A stretch of DNA of 56,910 nt from JAEZFI01 sp044508215 (GCA_044508215.1 JBIQID010000006.1:1-56910); one strand, 5' to 3'. Positions 34,656 through 43,700 are shown, counted from the first letter of the stretch. The notes: generated from the letters alone by a model not told the origin. Numbers and translations are program-made.

Positions 34656-35774
34656 GTGGGCGCACGGCTGAGCTGCCGGATCCTCGGCGGCCTCTCCGTG
34701 GAGATGGACGGCGTGGCGGTGCCGCTGGGTGGCGCGAAGCAGCAGATGGTGCTCGGACGCCTGCTGCTCGACCCCGGACGGGTCGTGCCGACCGATTCGC
34801 TCGTGGACTGGGTGTGGGGCGAGGACGCGTCGCCGTCGGCTGCGGCGACCCTGCAGGTGTACATGTCGAACCTCCGCCGGGCGCTGGCGCATGCGGCCGC
34901 CGAGCTGGACCGCCAGGTCCTCGTGACCCAGCGCCCCGGCTACCTCGCCCGCGTCGAGCCTGAGGAGCTCGACGTCGGCCGCTTCGAGGCGGGGTTGGCG
35001 GAGGCTGAGCGCTGCACGGCTCCTCGCGAGCGCGCGGCGATCCTGCGCTCGGCGCTCGATGAGTGGCGCGGCGCGCCGCTCGACGGCCTGCCCGTGCCGG
35101 CCGACGGCCTCGCTCCGCTGACCCGGCTCCAGCTGGTGCACGACGGAGCGGTGCAGGCGCTGCTGGAGGCGGAGCTCGACGCCGGTCGGCATCGCGAGGT
35201 CCTGGGCGAGCTCGAGGGCTGGCTGGAACGCCGGCCCCTCGACGAACGGCTGCGGGCGCTGCACATGACCGCGCTCTACCGGGCGGGTCGCCAGACGGAC
35301 GCCCTCGCGTCGTACCAGCAGGCCCGCGAACTGCTCGCCGACGAGCTGGGGCTGGATCCGTCGCCGGAGCTGCGCGCCGTGGAGGCGCAGGTGCTCGCGC
35401 ACGACCCGGCGCTGCAGGCCCCGTCCGCCCCCGCCACACCGTCGCGGTCAGGGCCGGACGAGTCGGTCACGGTCCTCCGGTCGTCAGTGCTCGCGCCGCT
35501 CGCCCGGATCGTGGTCGGCGGGCGGGAGATCGTGCTGGACCGCACCGTCACCACGCTCGGGCGGTCGCCGGATCGGAACGTCGTCCTCGACGACCGGAGC
35601 GTCTCGCGCCTCCACGCCGAGATCCGGCTGGTGGGGGCGGAGGCCACGATCGTCGACGTGGGCTCGTCGAACGGGGTGGTCGTCAACGGCCAGCGCGTCT
35701 CGTCCTCGCCGCTGCGCGACGGCGACGAGATCCGGCTGGGTGGGTGCGAGCTGACCTTCCGGACCACCGCCTGA
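34656..35774 (+). CDS. SARP-family regulator with BTAD and C-terminal FHA domain (EmbR-like layout)
   Basis: The 372-residue protein combines an OmpR-type winged helix at residues 1-95 (LGRLLLDPGRVVPTDSLVDW, then LQVYMSNLRRAL) and a helical transcription-activation domain (BTAD) near 105-250. An FHA domain follows near 282-372, with GR at 302-303, SRLH at 317-320 and SSNG at 337-340. FHA domains bind phosphothreonine, so a Ser/Thr kinase should modulate it, as known for EmbR of mycobacteria. The kinase and phosphatase genes nearby are candidate partners. It is convergent with the FHA-protease gene. Confidence 0.9.
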   Translation: MGARLSCRILGGLSVEMDGVAVPLGGAKQQMVLGRLLLDPGRVVPTDSLVDWVWGEDASPSAAATLQVYMSNLRRALAHAAAELDRQVLVTQRPGYLARVEPEELDVGRFEAGLAEAERCTAPRERAAILRSALDEWRGAPLDGLPVPADGLAPLTRLQLVHDGAVQALLEAELDAGRHREVLGELEGWLERRPLDERLRALHMTALYRAGRQTDALASYQQARELLADELGLDPSPELRAVEAQVLAHDPALQAPSAPATPSRSGPDESVTVLRSSVLAPLARIVVGGREIVLDRTVTTLGRSPDRNVVLDDRSVSRLHAEIRLVGAEATIVDVGSSNGVVVNGQRVSSSPLRDGDEIRLGGCELTFRTTA

Positions 35775-35800
35775 CGGCGGCAGCCGCAGCTCCCGCGGCG

Positions 35801-37780
35801 TCAGCCGCTCTGCTTCTCGTAGTTCGGGCCGAGGCCCACAAGGACCCGGGTGCCCTGCGGGAGCGAGTCGGCGGATGCCCCGCTGAGCGCCACCCCGACG
35901 ATGGCGCAGCCCTCCGCCGGCCACTCCATCGGGTAGTCGTCACCGGTCGCCCACCAGCCGAGCAGGTCGCCGTCCGGGCTGACGACCTGGATCATGACGT
36001 CCTCGTGGGCGTCGGCCGTGAACCCGGAGAAGTCGAGGATCACACCGAGGGCACGACCTTTGGGCGCCGACGGCCGCTCCGTGTCGCACTCGAAGCTGAT
36101 CCCGTCGGTGATGCCGCCACGGAAGGTGCGGATCCCATCGATCGACTGGCCGTCGAGCGCCTTCGCGATCTCCGGCGCATAGGCCTTCTCGGCGACCGCG
36201 GCGTCGATGAGCGGGCGAGCGAGGTCGATCGGGATCATGCGGTTGATCGAGTCGTCGGTCCTCGGGTTGGAACGTCGGAGGTTCGGCACGCCGATGATCC
36301 GTCCGTCGTCGTCCGCAGCGAGCCCGCCGGAGTTGCCGCTCCGGATGTCGGCGTCGATGTTGAACGACGAACGGTTCTCGCCGATCCGCTCGTCGCGGAG
36401 CGATCCCGACACCGAGCCGCGGGTGAGGGTCGCCGCGGCGCTCTCCGCCACGCCCGGGTAGCCGAAGATGCTGATGTCGTCGCCCGTCGCGACGTCCGAC
36501 GAGCGGCCCAGCGCGACCGCCGTGAGCCCGTCGAGGTCGCCGTCCTCGATCTCGTTGCCGCTCAGCTTGCGCGTGATCCGGACGACGGCGAGGTCGAGGT
36601 AGCCGTCGGAGGCGACCACCTCACCGAGGAACCTGGGCTCGGCTGACTTGTCGAGGCCGGGCGCGATGGCGATCGTGATCCGGTCCGGGTCGTCGGGTCG
36701 TTCGTCGGCGAAGGTCCCGAAGAGCAGGCCCTGGCCGGGCGCCTGCGGGGCTGCGACGTGCGCGTTCGTGAGGATCAGCCCACGTTCGGCGTCGATGATG
36801 GTCCCCGACCCGGTCACGAAGCTGCCGTCGGCCTTCCCCCGGTACTCGGCCTGGTAGCTGAGGCGCACCGTGGCGCGGGCCAGCTCGTCGTCGTTCGGGC
36901 CCGAGGTGGAGGCGACGATCACGGCGATGCCGGCCACCACCAGCGCCACCAGCGCGACGGCCGCCACCCCGATCAGCGGCCCACGGGCCGCTCCCTGGCG
37001 GCGAGGCGTGCGGGTCCCGGTGGTCACGAGGACCACGCGCTCGCCGGCGTCGGGCGAGCCGAGCATGGCGGGGGTCGAGCCGACCAGGCGGTGGGAGGTG
37101 ATCTTCCGTCCGTCGACGTAGGTGCCACCGGAGGAACCCAGGTCGCGGATGGTCCAGCCCTTGCCATCGTGGGTGAGCTCGGCGTGGGTGCGCGAGACGG
37201 TCGGGTTGCCCGACACGATCGTGCAGCCGGCCTCACGGCCGATCGTCGCCCGCTCGCCCGGACGGACCGTGGTGACGGTGCCGCCCACCTCGACGGTGAG
37301 GGCGTCACCCGTGACGATCGTGGGCCCCGCCGTCTCCCCCGAGCGGAGCGCGCCGCCCGGCCGGTTCTGCTCGCCGCCGATGATCACCGTGCCCGCCGCG
37401 CCCGACGGTGTCGGAGCGGGCTGGCCGGGTGCCGGTGCGGGCGGGTCGACCACGGCGGTCGGTTCGGAGGTCTTCACGCCGCTGCCCTGGGCGAGCTGCA
37501 GCTCGAGGCGCTCTCCTCCGGGCTCCTGGCCCAGCACGAGCGTGGTGGGCCCGACGAGCGCCATCGTGGTCACCCGCGTCCCGTCGACCCAGGTGCCCTG
37601 GCCGCTCTCGAGGTCCTGCACCATCCAACCGGTGGGCGTCGACACGATGCGGAGGTGGTGGCGCGACACGTTCACGTTGTCGACCTGCACGTCGTTGTCG
37701 TGGTCGCGCCCGACGTTCACCGCCGCGCCTTCGGGGACGGTGATCTCCCGTCCCGACCACCGGATCGTCAACGTGCTCAT
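35801..37780 (-). CDS. Membrane-anchored trypsin-like protease with two FHA domains
   Basis: The 659-residue protein has two N-terminal FHA domains near residues 1-105 (GRDHDND, SRHH) and 158-255 (IGREAGC, SRTH). One membrane segment lies at 267-291. A trypsin/HtrA-like protease follows with His341 (LTNAHVAAP), Asp396 (YLDLAVV) and Ser484 (RSGNSGG). About 150 residues more end the protein. FHA domains would lie inside and the protease outside. Phosphorylation signals could thus control an extracytoplasmic protease. It is the third gene of the minus-strand set after the VWA and PP2C genes. Confidence 0.9.
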   Translation of the reverse strand: MSTLTIRWSGREITVPEGAAVNVGRDHDNDVQVDNVNVSRHHLRIVSTPTGWMVQDLESGQGTWVDGTRVTTMALVGPTTLVLGQEPGGERLELQLAQGSGVKTSEPTAVVDPPAPAPGQPAPTPSGAAGTVIIGGEQNRPGGALRSGETAGPTIVTGDALTVEVGGTVTTVRPGERATIGREAGCTIVSGNPTVSRTHAELTHDGKGWTIRDLGSSGGTYVDGRKITSHRLVGSTPAMLGSPDAGERVVLVTTGTRTPRRQGAARGPLIGVAAVALVALVVAGIAVIVASTSGPNDDELARATVRLSYQAEYRGKADGSFVTGSGTIIDAERGLILTNAHVAAPQAPGQGLLFGTFADERPDDPDRITIAIAPGLDKSAEPRFLGEVVASDGYLDLAVVRITRKLSGNEIEDGDLDGLTAVALGRSSDVATGDDISIFGYPGVAESAAATLTRGSVSGSLRDERIGENRSSFNIDADIRSGNSGGLAADDDGRIIGVPNLRRSNPRTDDSINRMIPIDLARPLIDAAVAEKAYAPEIAKALDGQSIDGIRTFRGGITDGISFECDTERPSAPKGRALGVILDFSGFTADAHEDVMIQVVSPDGDLLGWWATGDDYPMEWPAEGCAIVGVALSGASADSLPQGTRVLVGLGPNYEKQSG

Positions 37781-37823
37781 CGGAGGTTCCTCCTGGGTGC
37801 TGGCATCTGTTCTGTCGAGACGT

Positions 37824-39296
37824 TCATCGCGGGCCCACCTGTTCCGGGGCCTCGTCGATGGGGTCCTGCGAGGGTCCGCCGGTGGCGGTCCGCTCCCGGT
37901 CGACCTCGACGACGGCGCCCATCTCGCCCGTCGTCGCGTCGAAGGACCAGAGCTGGTCGCCGGTGGGGTCCACGGCCCACACCCGGCCGCCTCGGCTCAC
38001 GGCGGCGCCGACGGCGGGCCCGTCGGTGACCTCGATCCACCTGGATCCGGGGCGGCGCTCCAGCCGGCCGTCCTCGATCTTCCAGCGGTTGTGTCCCACG
38101 ACGCGGTCGTCGGGCCGGTCGGTGGTGGCGATCACCCTCGGCCGCGGGTCGAGCGGGTCGGCCGTGAAGCCCACCAGCACACCGGAGACGGTGAGGACGG
38201 TGTCCGGCAGCGGAGCGGGCGTGGTCGTCGAGGTGGTCTCCGTCGTCGTGGATGGCGCCTCGGTGGTGTCGGGCGTCGTCGGGGAGGGGGACCCCGCCAC
38301 CTCGTCGCCGCCGGCGATCAGGCCGAGGCCGAAGCCGGCTGCCACCAGGGCGAGGGCGGCGACGACCGCCAGCGCAGTCCGTCCGATCCGGGACGGGCCG
38401 GTGCCCTCTGCCGCCGCGGCGGGGGTGGGTCCGGCGGTCCGTCGGGTGGGGACCGGTCGCGGCGCGCCGGCGCTCCCGACCCGCCGGAGCAGCGCCATCG
38501 ACACGTCGTCGCCGCTCGCCTCCGCCGAGTCCGCCAGCCACGAGGGGAGCTCGTCCGACACCGCGTCGAGCCCGTCGCGCTTCAGCAGCTCGGCGAGCCC
38601 CATGACGGCGCGCTCACGCCAGTCGGGATCAGCGAACGAGTTGGCGTATCCGTCGCTGGTCAGCACGACCAGCGCCGGCAGGGGCTCCAACAGGACCGCC
38701 GATCGTGCGTCGTCAGCGGCGCCGGGAAGGCACAGCGAGGTGGTCTCGCCCCCCACGAGGCGGTCGTCCCCCGGCACGGGGGCGGCGACGGTGCCGTCGT
38801 CGAACGCCACGCTCGCGTCGCCGTCCCCGATCTGGACGAGGCCCGCCCAGTGGTCGGAGAGCACGGCCATCACCAGGGTCGCCCCGTAGGAGAGGTGCGG
38901 GTCGGCGTCGAGGTCAGCTCCGCCTCGGGTGGCCTCCTCGGCGGTGAAGGGGTGCCGCTGGTGGTGCTCGGTGACAGCAGCGCGCCAGCGGCTGACCACC
39001 TGGGCCGGGATCGTCGTGCCCACCTCCTCGACCAGCTGGTCGCTGTCGGGGCGGGCGCCGAGGCGTTCGAGGGCGTCGGCCCCCACCGCCGTCGCCACCT
39101 CCACCGCGAGGGCGGAGCCGACGTCGCTGCGGACGTACCTCGCGCCCCCGTGACCGTCGGCGACGACCGCCACCGTGCCTCCGGGGGCGTCCAGCACCCC
39201 GACGGCGTCCTGGTTGGGGAGCCCGCTGCGGCGGTGCGACGCGCCCAGGGCCGAGCCGGTCGTCGCCGTCCACCTGCGTCCGTCGGCCGCGCTCAC
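37824..39296 (-). CDS. PP2C-family protein phosphatase with membrane segment
   Basis: This 490-residue protein should remove phosphate from Ser/Thr. The metal-binding motifs are present: NQD (28-30), VADGHGG (46-51 region), GDGD (158-160), LTSDGY (212-217) and GDDVS (262-266). A Pro/Ala linker, one membrane segment (306-329), a Thr/Pro-rich stalk and a small outside domain follow. The GTG start overlaps the VWA stop by four bases and follows GGAGGT. With the VWA and kinase genes it forms a TerY-P-like triad. Confidence 0.92.
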   Translation of the reverse strand: MSAADGRRWTATTGSALGASHRRSGLPNQDAVGVLDAPGGTVAVVADGHGGARYVRSDVGSALAVEVATAVGADALERLGARPDSDQLVEEVGTTIPAQVVSRWRAAVTEHHQRHPFTAEEATRGGADLDADPHLSYGATLVMAVLSDHWAGLVQIGDGDASVAFDDGTVAAPVPGDDRLVGGETTSLCLPGAADDARSAVLLEPLPALVVLTSDGYANSFADPDWRERAVMGLAELLKRDGLDAVSDELPSWLADSAEASGDDVSMALLRRVGSAGAPRPVPTRRTAGPTPAAAAEGTGPSRIGRTALAVVAALALVAAGFGLGLIAGGDEVAGSPSPTTPDTTEAPSTTTETTSTTTPAPLPDTVLTVSGVLVGFTADPLDPRPRVIATTDRPDDRVVGHNRWKIEDGRLERRPGSRWIEVTDGPAVGAAVSRGGRVWAVDPTGDQLWSFDATTGEMGAVVEVDRERTATGGPSQDPIDEAPEQVGPR

Positions 39297-39964
39297 CAGA
39301 TCACCTCCGACGATGACGAGGCGACGACCCCCGGCGGGACAGACGCCGGCATGGGGGCCAGCTGGGAGGCGACCCTCGACGCGTGGGTGGAGGCCCAGCG
39401 GATCATCCGGACCAGCTGCTCGGGGTTGTTCGCCGTCACTGGACCGTGGTCGGACGACCCGCAGAACTGCTCGAGGACGCTCAGGTCGGCGTCGCGGCCG
39501 ATCCCGACCGCCATCCGCACCGCCCGTCCGCCCATCGGCTCCGCGAGCAGCCGTTCGAGCGCCGCGTGGTACTCGTCGGTGGGCATCCCGTCCGAGATCA
39601 GGAGCAGTGCGGGCGGCAGCGCCCGGGCATCCATGGGCGGCACCCGGAGCTCGGGCACCAGCAGCTCGAACGCGGCCCCGAGGTCCGTGTAGCCCCCGCT
39701 CGTCAGGTCGATCCACCGCAGCTCGTCGACGGGGGTCGGCTCGGGGACGTGCCACTCGGCGCCCGAGGCGAAGCGGAGGACGCGCACGAGGACCCGGGCG
39801 TGCGGGTTCTGGGCTGCCACGTCGACCAGGTGGGGGAGGGTCTCCCGGATCGCGTTGTTGAGGGCGGCCATCTTGCCGTCGGCGGCCATCGACCCCGAAC
39901 AGTCCGCGAGCACGAAGAAGTGGAGCGGCCGCGCGGCGAGCTGGGCGCCCGGACGTTCAGCCAT
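39293..39964 (-). CDS. TerY-like von Willebrand factor A domain protein
   Basis: The 223-residue protein is essentially one VWA domain. The MIDAS metal site is DCSGSM (Asp21, Ser23, Ser25), with the threonine in SGGYTD (near 92) and the aspartate in ISDGMPTDE (near 125). I choose the ATG at 39964 because GGGAGGGGAG stands right before it; an upstream ATG lacks a site. Known TerY-type VWA proteins occur with a PP2C phosphatase and a kinase, the arrangement seen here. Confidence 0.9.
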   Translation of the reverse strand: MAERPGAQLAARPLHFFVLADCSGSMAADGKMAALNNAIRETLPHLVDVAAQNPHARVLVRVLRFASGAEWHVPEPTPVDELRWIDLTSGGYTDLGAAFELLVPELRVPPMDARALPPALLLISDGMPTDEYHAALERLLAEPMGGRAVRMAVGIGRDADLSVLEQFCGSSDHGPVTANNPEQLVRMIRWASTHASRVASQLAPMPASVPPGVVASSSSEVIW

Positions 39965-40070
39965 CTCCCCTCCCCGTTCGTCTCCCGCCGGACCCGATGA
40001 TGGCACTCGTGGAGGCCTCCGCAGTCGATCCGCTTACCATGTTCCATCGGACGGTGATGGGCGGGATCTG

Positions 40071-41363
40071 ATGCTGCAGGCCGGTGCACGTTTCGTGCTG
40101 CCGAGATCGGGACGGGAGTGCACGGTGGTGCGCTTCTTGGGGGAGGGCAGCCAGGGCTCGGTGCACGAGGTCGCCGTCGGCGAGGCCGGCACGCGCCTGG
40201 CCCTCAAGTGGTACTTCCCTGGCGCGCTCGCCGACCACCAGCGCTCCGCGATCGAGGAGCTGGTCGAACGGGGTGCACCCGACTCCCGGTTCCTCTGGCC
40301 GTCCGAGGTGGTGGTCCTCCCGGGGGTCGAGGCCTTCGGCTACCTCATGCCGCTCCGTCCGGTGGACCACGTGAGCCTCTCGGACCTCCTGAGCGGCAAG
40401 GTCGACCTGCCGTTCTCCGGCGTCTGCATGCTCGGGATGGAGCTCGCCGACAGCTTCCTCGCGCTCCACAGCCAGGGCCTCTGCTACCGGGACATCAGCT
40501 TCGGCAACGTGTTCCTCCAGCGGACCACCGGCCGGCCGCTCATCTGCGACACCGACAACGTCGGCATCGACGGCGGCTCCACCTCGGTGGTGCTCGGGAC
40601 CCGCCGGTTCATGGCACCCGAGATCGTGCGGCGCGAAGCCGTGCCGAGCACCGCCACCGACCTCTACTCGCTCGCGGTGCTGCTGTTCTACGTCCTCATG
40701 GTGGGCCACCCGCTGGTGGGGCGCCGCGAGCTGGAGTTCCAGCCCTGGGACGACCGCGCCGAGAGCATCCTGTTCGGGCGAGAGCCGCTCTTCGTCTTCG
40801 ACCCCGACGACTCGTCGAACTCGCCGTCGCCCGAGCTCCACGAGGGTGTCCTCACCAACTGGCAGCTCTACCCCGAGCAGATCCGCCGGCTGTTCACCAG
40901 GGCGTTCACCGACGGGCTGAGGGATCCGCTCGGTGGCCGGGTCCGCGAGAGCGTGTGGCGCGCAGCGCTCGCCCGTGCACGCGACCTGGTGGTGCGGTGC
41001 CCCAGTTGCCGCAAGGAGAGCTTCTGGCGACCCGACGATCCCGTGGTGTGCTGGAACTGCCAGGCGACGATCCCGACGCCCATGCGCTTCGAGGTGGAGG
41101 GCCGTCCGCTCGTGATCAACGGTGACACGGTGCTCTGCCGCCACCACGTCGCCCTCGACTACGACTTCCTCACGGTGGTCGGGCGCGTGGCGCAGCACCC
41201 GGAGCACCCTGAGCGCTGGGGGGTCCGCAACGAGACCGACGAGAGCTGGCCCGTCCGCCTCCCCCACGGGGACGTGAACGAGGTGGCGCCCGGCCGTTCG
41301 GTGGCGCTGCAGCCCGGCACCACGCTCCGGGTCGCAGGCGCGACGGTGGCGATCACCTGGTGA
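40071..41363 (+). CDS. Divergent Ser/Thr protein kinase with zinc ribbon and FHA-like tail (TerY-P kinase)
   Basis: The 430-residue protein has a glycine loop GEGSQGSV (24-31), lysine 46 (ALKWY), catalytic loop YRDISFGN (139-146) and DTD (160-162) where most kinases have DFG. MAPE follows at 181-184. HRD is thus YRD and DFG is changed, but the catalytic Lys, Asp, Asn and metal Asp remain. A zinc ribbon has Cys310, 313, 327 and 330. The last 90 residues look like a degenerate FHA or beta-sandwich. No membrane segment is seen. It is divergent from the VWA-PP2C genes. Confidence 0.88.
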   Translation: MLQAGARFVLPRSGRECTVVRFLGEGSQGSVHEVAVGEAGTRLALKWYFPGALADHQRSAIEELVERGAPDSRFLWPSEVVVLPGVEAFGYLMPLRPVDHVSLSDLLSGKVDLPFSGVCMLGMELADSFLALHSQGLCYRDISFGNVFLQRTTGRPLICDTDNVGIDGGSTSVVLGTRRFMAPEIVRREAVPSTATDLYSLAVLLFYVLMVGHPLVGRRELEFQPWDDRAESILFGREPLFVFDPDDSSNSPSPELHEGVLTNWQLYPEQIRRLFTRAFTDGLRDPLGGRVRESVWRAALARARDLVVRCPSCRKESFWRPDDPVVCWNCQATIPTPMRFEVEGRPLVINGDTVLCRHHVALDYDFLTVVGRVAQHPEHPERWGVRNETDESWPVRLPHGDVNEVAPGRSVALQPGTTLRVAGATVAITW

Positions 41364-41374
41364 CGGGGAGCGGC

Positions 41375-42196
41375 TCACGACAGGGCGACCTCCCGTGCCG
41401 CCCCGCCCTCGGGGTGATCGAGGCGGCAGTGGGGAACGACGGCTCCGAGGATCTCCCCGACGAGGGTGAGCGGATCGGCGTCGACCTCCGTGCCGTCGTC
41501 GGTCGTGGTGGTGAGGTGCCCCTCGGCTCCGGTCCAGTCGAGCACGGTCACGCGGGTCCGCCCGTCGGGTCGGGGCGCCGTGATCAGGAGGTCGGCGGTT
41601 CCGGCGAAACCTGCGGGATCGACCAGGCCGGCGGCTTCGAGGGTCCGCATCGCCAGGTCACGCACGTCGAACACCGTGACCTCGATGCAGGAGTCCCCGG
41701 CGTCGTCCGATGACCGCTCCTCGATCGCTGCGGCGGTCGCCCCCTTCGCCGCCATCTGCGTCGAGGTGACCTGATCGTCTCGGGCCACGGAGATCCGGAT
41801 CACCACGGTCGCGCCATCGAACACGTCCAGAGCGGCCGCGGCCTGGCCTGCCGCGCTCGGGAACGAGGAGCGTGGACCGGACCAGTGGGCGTGGTCCCAC
41901 GAACGGGCGGGAACCAACTGGTCGCGAACGGTGGCGATCGCCGCCCCGTCGCGGCCGAGGAGGTCCACCAGGCCTTCGCCACGTCGCACCTCGACGACCT
42001 CGTCGAGCGCCATCAGGTCGCCGAGGTGGACGGCAAGCTCCCATCGAAGGCCTTCGGCGTCGCGGAGCCGCAAGGTGTCGGCGGACGCGTCGACGACCGC
42101 CCCGGTGAGGCGGCCGCCGATCACGAGCCGGTCGAGACCGTCGGCGTCCAGCTCGACGATCGCCGGTGACCCGGCGGGAGCGGTCGACCCGTTCAC
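41375..42196 (-). CDS. Unknown protein of the type VII locus, overlapping the pre-toxin gene
   Basis: The 273-residue protein starts from a GTG that overlaps the stop of the pre-toxin gene by four bases, so the two are translationally coupled. It is acidic, soluble and mixed alpha/beta, without export signal or membrane segment. I do not recognise the family. Position and length would fit a secretion chaperone of EspG kind or an immunity protein for the upstream product, but no sequence motif confirms either. Confidence 0.75.
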   Translation of the reverse strand: MNGSTAPAGSPAIVELDADGLDRLVIGGRLTGAVVDASADTLRLRDAEGLRWELAVHLGDLMALDEVVEVRRGEGLVDLLGRDGAAIATVRDQLVPARSWDHAHWSGPRSSFPSAAGQAAAALDVFDGATVVIRISVARDDQVTSTQMAAKGATAAAIEERSSDDAGDSCIEVTVFDVRDLAMRTLEAAGLVDPAGFAGTADLLITAPRPDGRTRVTVLDWTGAEGHLTTTTDDGTEVDADPLTLVGEILGAVVPHCRLDHPEGGAAREVALS

Positions 42197-43347
42197 GCGA
42201 GCGCCACCGCCGGTCCGCCGAGCTGGGGGAACACGATGGTGGGGAACCGTGGGCGCAGGTTCCACAAGCGGTTCGGTCGTGCTGCCGGAGCTGCGACCGC
42301 AGTGTTGGCGGATGCTGCGGCGCCTCCGGGGCGGCGACCGAGCACACCTGCTGCTTCGCCCGGAGTCCCGACGCCGCCGATCGGGTTCGCCGGGTGCCCC
42401 GGCGGGAACGGGTTCCGTCCGCCGTAGGCAGCGTCGTCGCGCGGTCCGCCAACCGGTGGGATGTCCTCCACCTTGGGAGGGGTCGGGTCCGGCCGGTTCC
42501 AGCCGGGCTGGAAGTGGCCGCCACCCCCGACGCCGTCGACGGAGTGCGCCACGTCGCCGGCGGCGTGCCCCGCCGCGCGGTGGGCATCGATTGCGCCGTC
42601 GACCTTGATCGCGTACTTCGTGCCCGTGGACGCCCACCCGGCGACCGGGACCATCGAACCGAAGGAGAGGCCGGCGTTGAGCTTGTCGCCCTCGGCGAGG
42701 TAGATGAGACCGTTCGCGCCATCCGCCACCTCTCCGATGACGGGCACGAGCCCGGCACCGTCGAGCACGACGTGGACGGGCGTGAGCGCCTTCTTCCACC
42801 AGGGCCGCTTCGCCTCGGCCGGCTTGGGTGTGTCGGCGACGTGGTTCGGGGCGGCGCGGGTGAGGCCGTTCCAGGCGCTCGCCGCCTCGCTGTGTGCCTG
42901 GGAGAGGGTGGAGCGAACGTTGGACTCGAGCGACCACAGATCGCTCCACAGCGAGATCGGGTCCACCGGGATCGGGCTGGCGGATGCCTGCTGCGCCCGG
43001 TACTGGGCGGTCTGGTGTGCGTACTGCATCGAGGACTGGGCGGTGGCCAGCACCTCGGCGAGGGTGAGGGCGACCTGGCCGCCCTTCGCGAAGTTCCGGT
43101 ACACGTTCCGGATCCGCTCCCGGCCGGCGAGGACGCTGCGGCCGTAGCGGTCTGCGGCCTGTCCGATCCAGAAGCTTCGGAGGTCGTGGTCGGCGGCGTT
43201 GAGCGCCTCGGAGGCGGCGAGCGAGCGGTCACGCTGCTCGTCGCCCACCTCGAAGCTGCCGAGGCTGACGAGGGCCTGACCGAGCTCGGCGAGCGCCTGG
43301 GGGTTGCCCGCCGGCATCGAGAAGGTGGGTGGGATCACGAACGTCAT
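42193..43347 (-). CDS. WXG-headed type VII substrate with pre-toxin motif
   Basis: The 384-residue protein has a helical N-terminal domain with a WXG turn, FWIGQAADRY, at residues 59-68, as in large type VII substrates. Residues 195-250 carry GLVPVIGEVADGANGLIYLA and LSFGSMVPVAGWASTGTKYA. This is the hydrophobic region often found just before the toxin domain in polymorphic toxins. The last 125 residues are Gly/Pro/Ala-rich with no recognisable toxin fold. It may be a toxin with an unknown or lost warhead, or a structural substrate. Confidence 0.82.
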   Translation of the reverse strand: MTFVIPPTFSMPAGNPQALAELGQALVSLGSFEVGDEQRDRSLAASEALNAADHDLRSFWIGQAADRYGRSVLAGRERIRNVYRNFAKGGQVALTLAEVLATAQSSMQYAHQTAQYRAQQASASPIPVDPISLWSDLWSLESNVRSTLSQAHSEAASAWNGLTRAAPNHVADTPKPAEAKRPWWKKALTPVHVVLDGAGLVPVIGEVADGANGLIYLAEGDKLNAGLSFGSMVPVAGWASTGTKYAIKVDGAIDAHRAAGHAAGDVAHSVDGVGGGGHFQPGWNRPDPTPPKVEDIPPVGGPRDDAAYGGRNPFPPGHPANPIGGVGTPGEAAGVLGRRPGGAAASANTAVAAPAARPNRLWNLRPRFPTIVFPQLGGPAVALA

Positions 43348-43351
43348 GGGA

Positions 43352-43663
43352 TCAACCTCCGTGGGTCGGGCCGGCCGGCGTGAAGGACGCCGCGGCGAGG
43401 CCCTCGGTGGACTCGTACAGGGCTGCGGCCGCACGCAGGTCGTGGGCCGTGTTCTCGAGGCTCTTCGCCTCGGCTGCGAGCTCGCTGCTCCACTGGGTGA
43501 TGAAACCCCGCAGTGCAGCGGCACTCGTGGGATCGCCGGTGGCCGGTGCCACCTCCGCCTGGTCCGCCAGGACGGAGGCGAGCTGGCGCAGTGCGTCTGA
43601 GAACTGCGCCGTCTGACCTGCCGCGTGCCACATCTGGCTGGTCTCGACGTCGAACGTCGCCAT
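43352..43663 (-). CDS. Small WXG100-like / EspC-like secreted protein
   Basis: The 103-residue product is helical, begins MATFDVETSQMWHAAGQTAQ and has a central turn around ITQWSSEL. It ends with the secretion signal YxxxE in ALYESTEG. Its layout resembles the EspC/DUF2580 group of actinobacterial type VII systems, which lack a strict WXG. GGAGGT seven bases before the ATG at 43663 sets the start. It lies between a WXG100 gene and the pre-toxin gene. Confidence 0.82.
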   Translation of the reverse strand: MATFDVETSQMWHAAGQTAQFSDALRQLASVLADQAEVAPATGDPTSAAALRGFITQWSSELAAEAKSLENTAHDLRAAAALYESTEGLAAASFTPAGPTHGG

Positions 43664-43700
43664 CGTGCTCACCTCCGTCCTTCGGTCCAGGGCCTCACGC

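Noticed and set aside
41375..42196. Naming this gene EspG
   Set aside because: Only its position fits; no EspG motif was seen, so it stays unknown.
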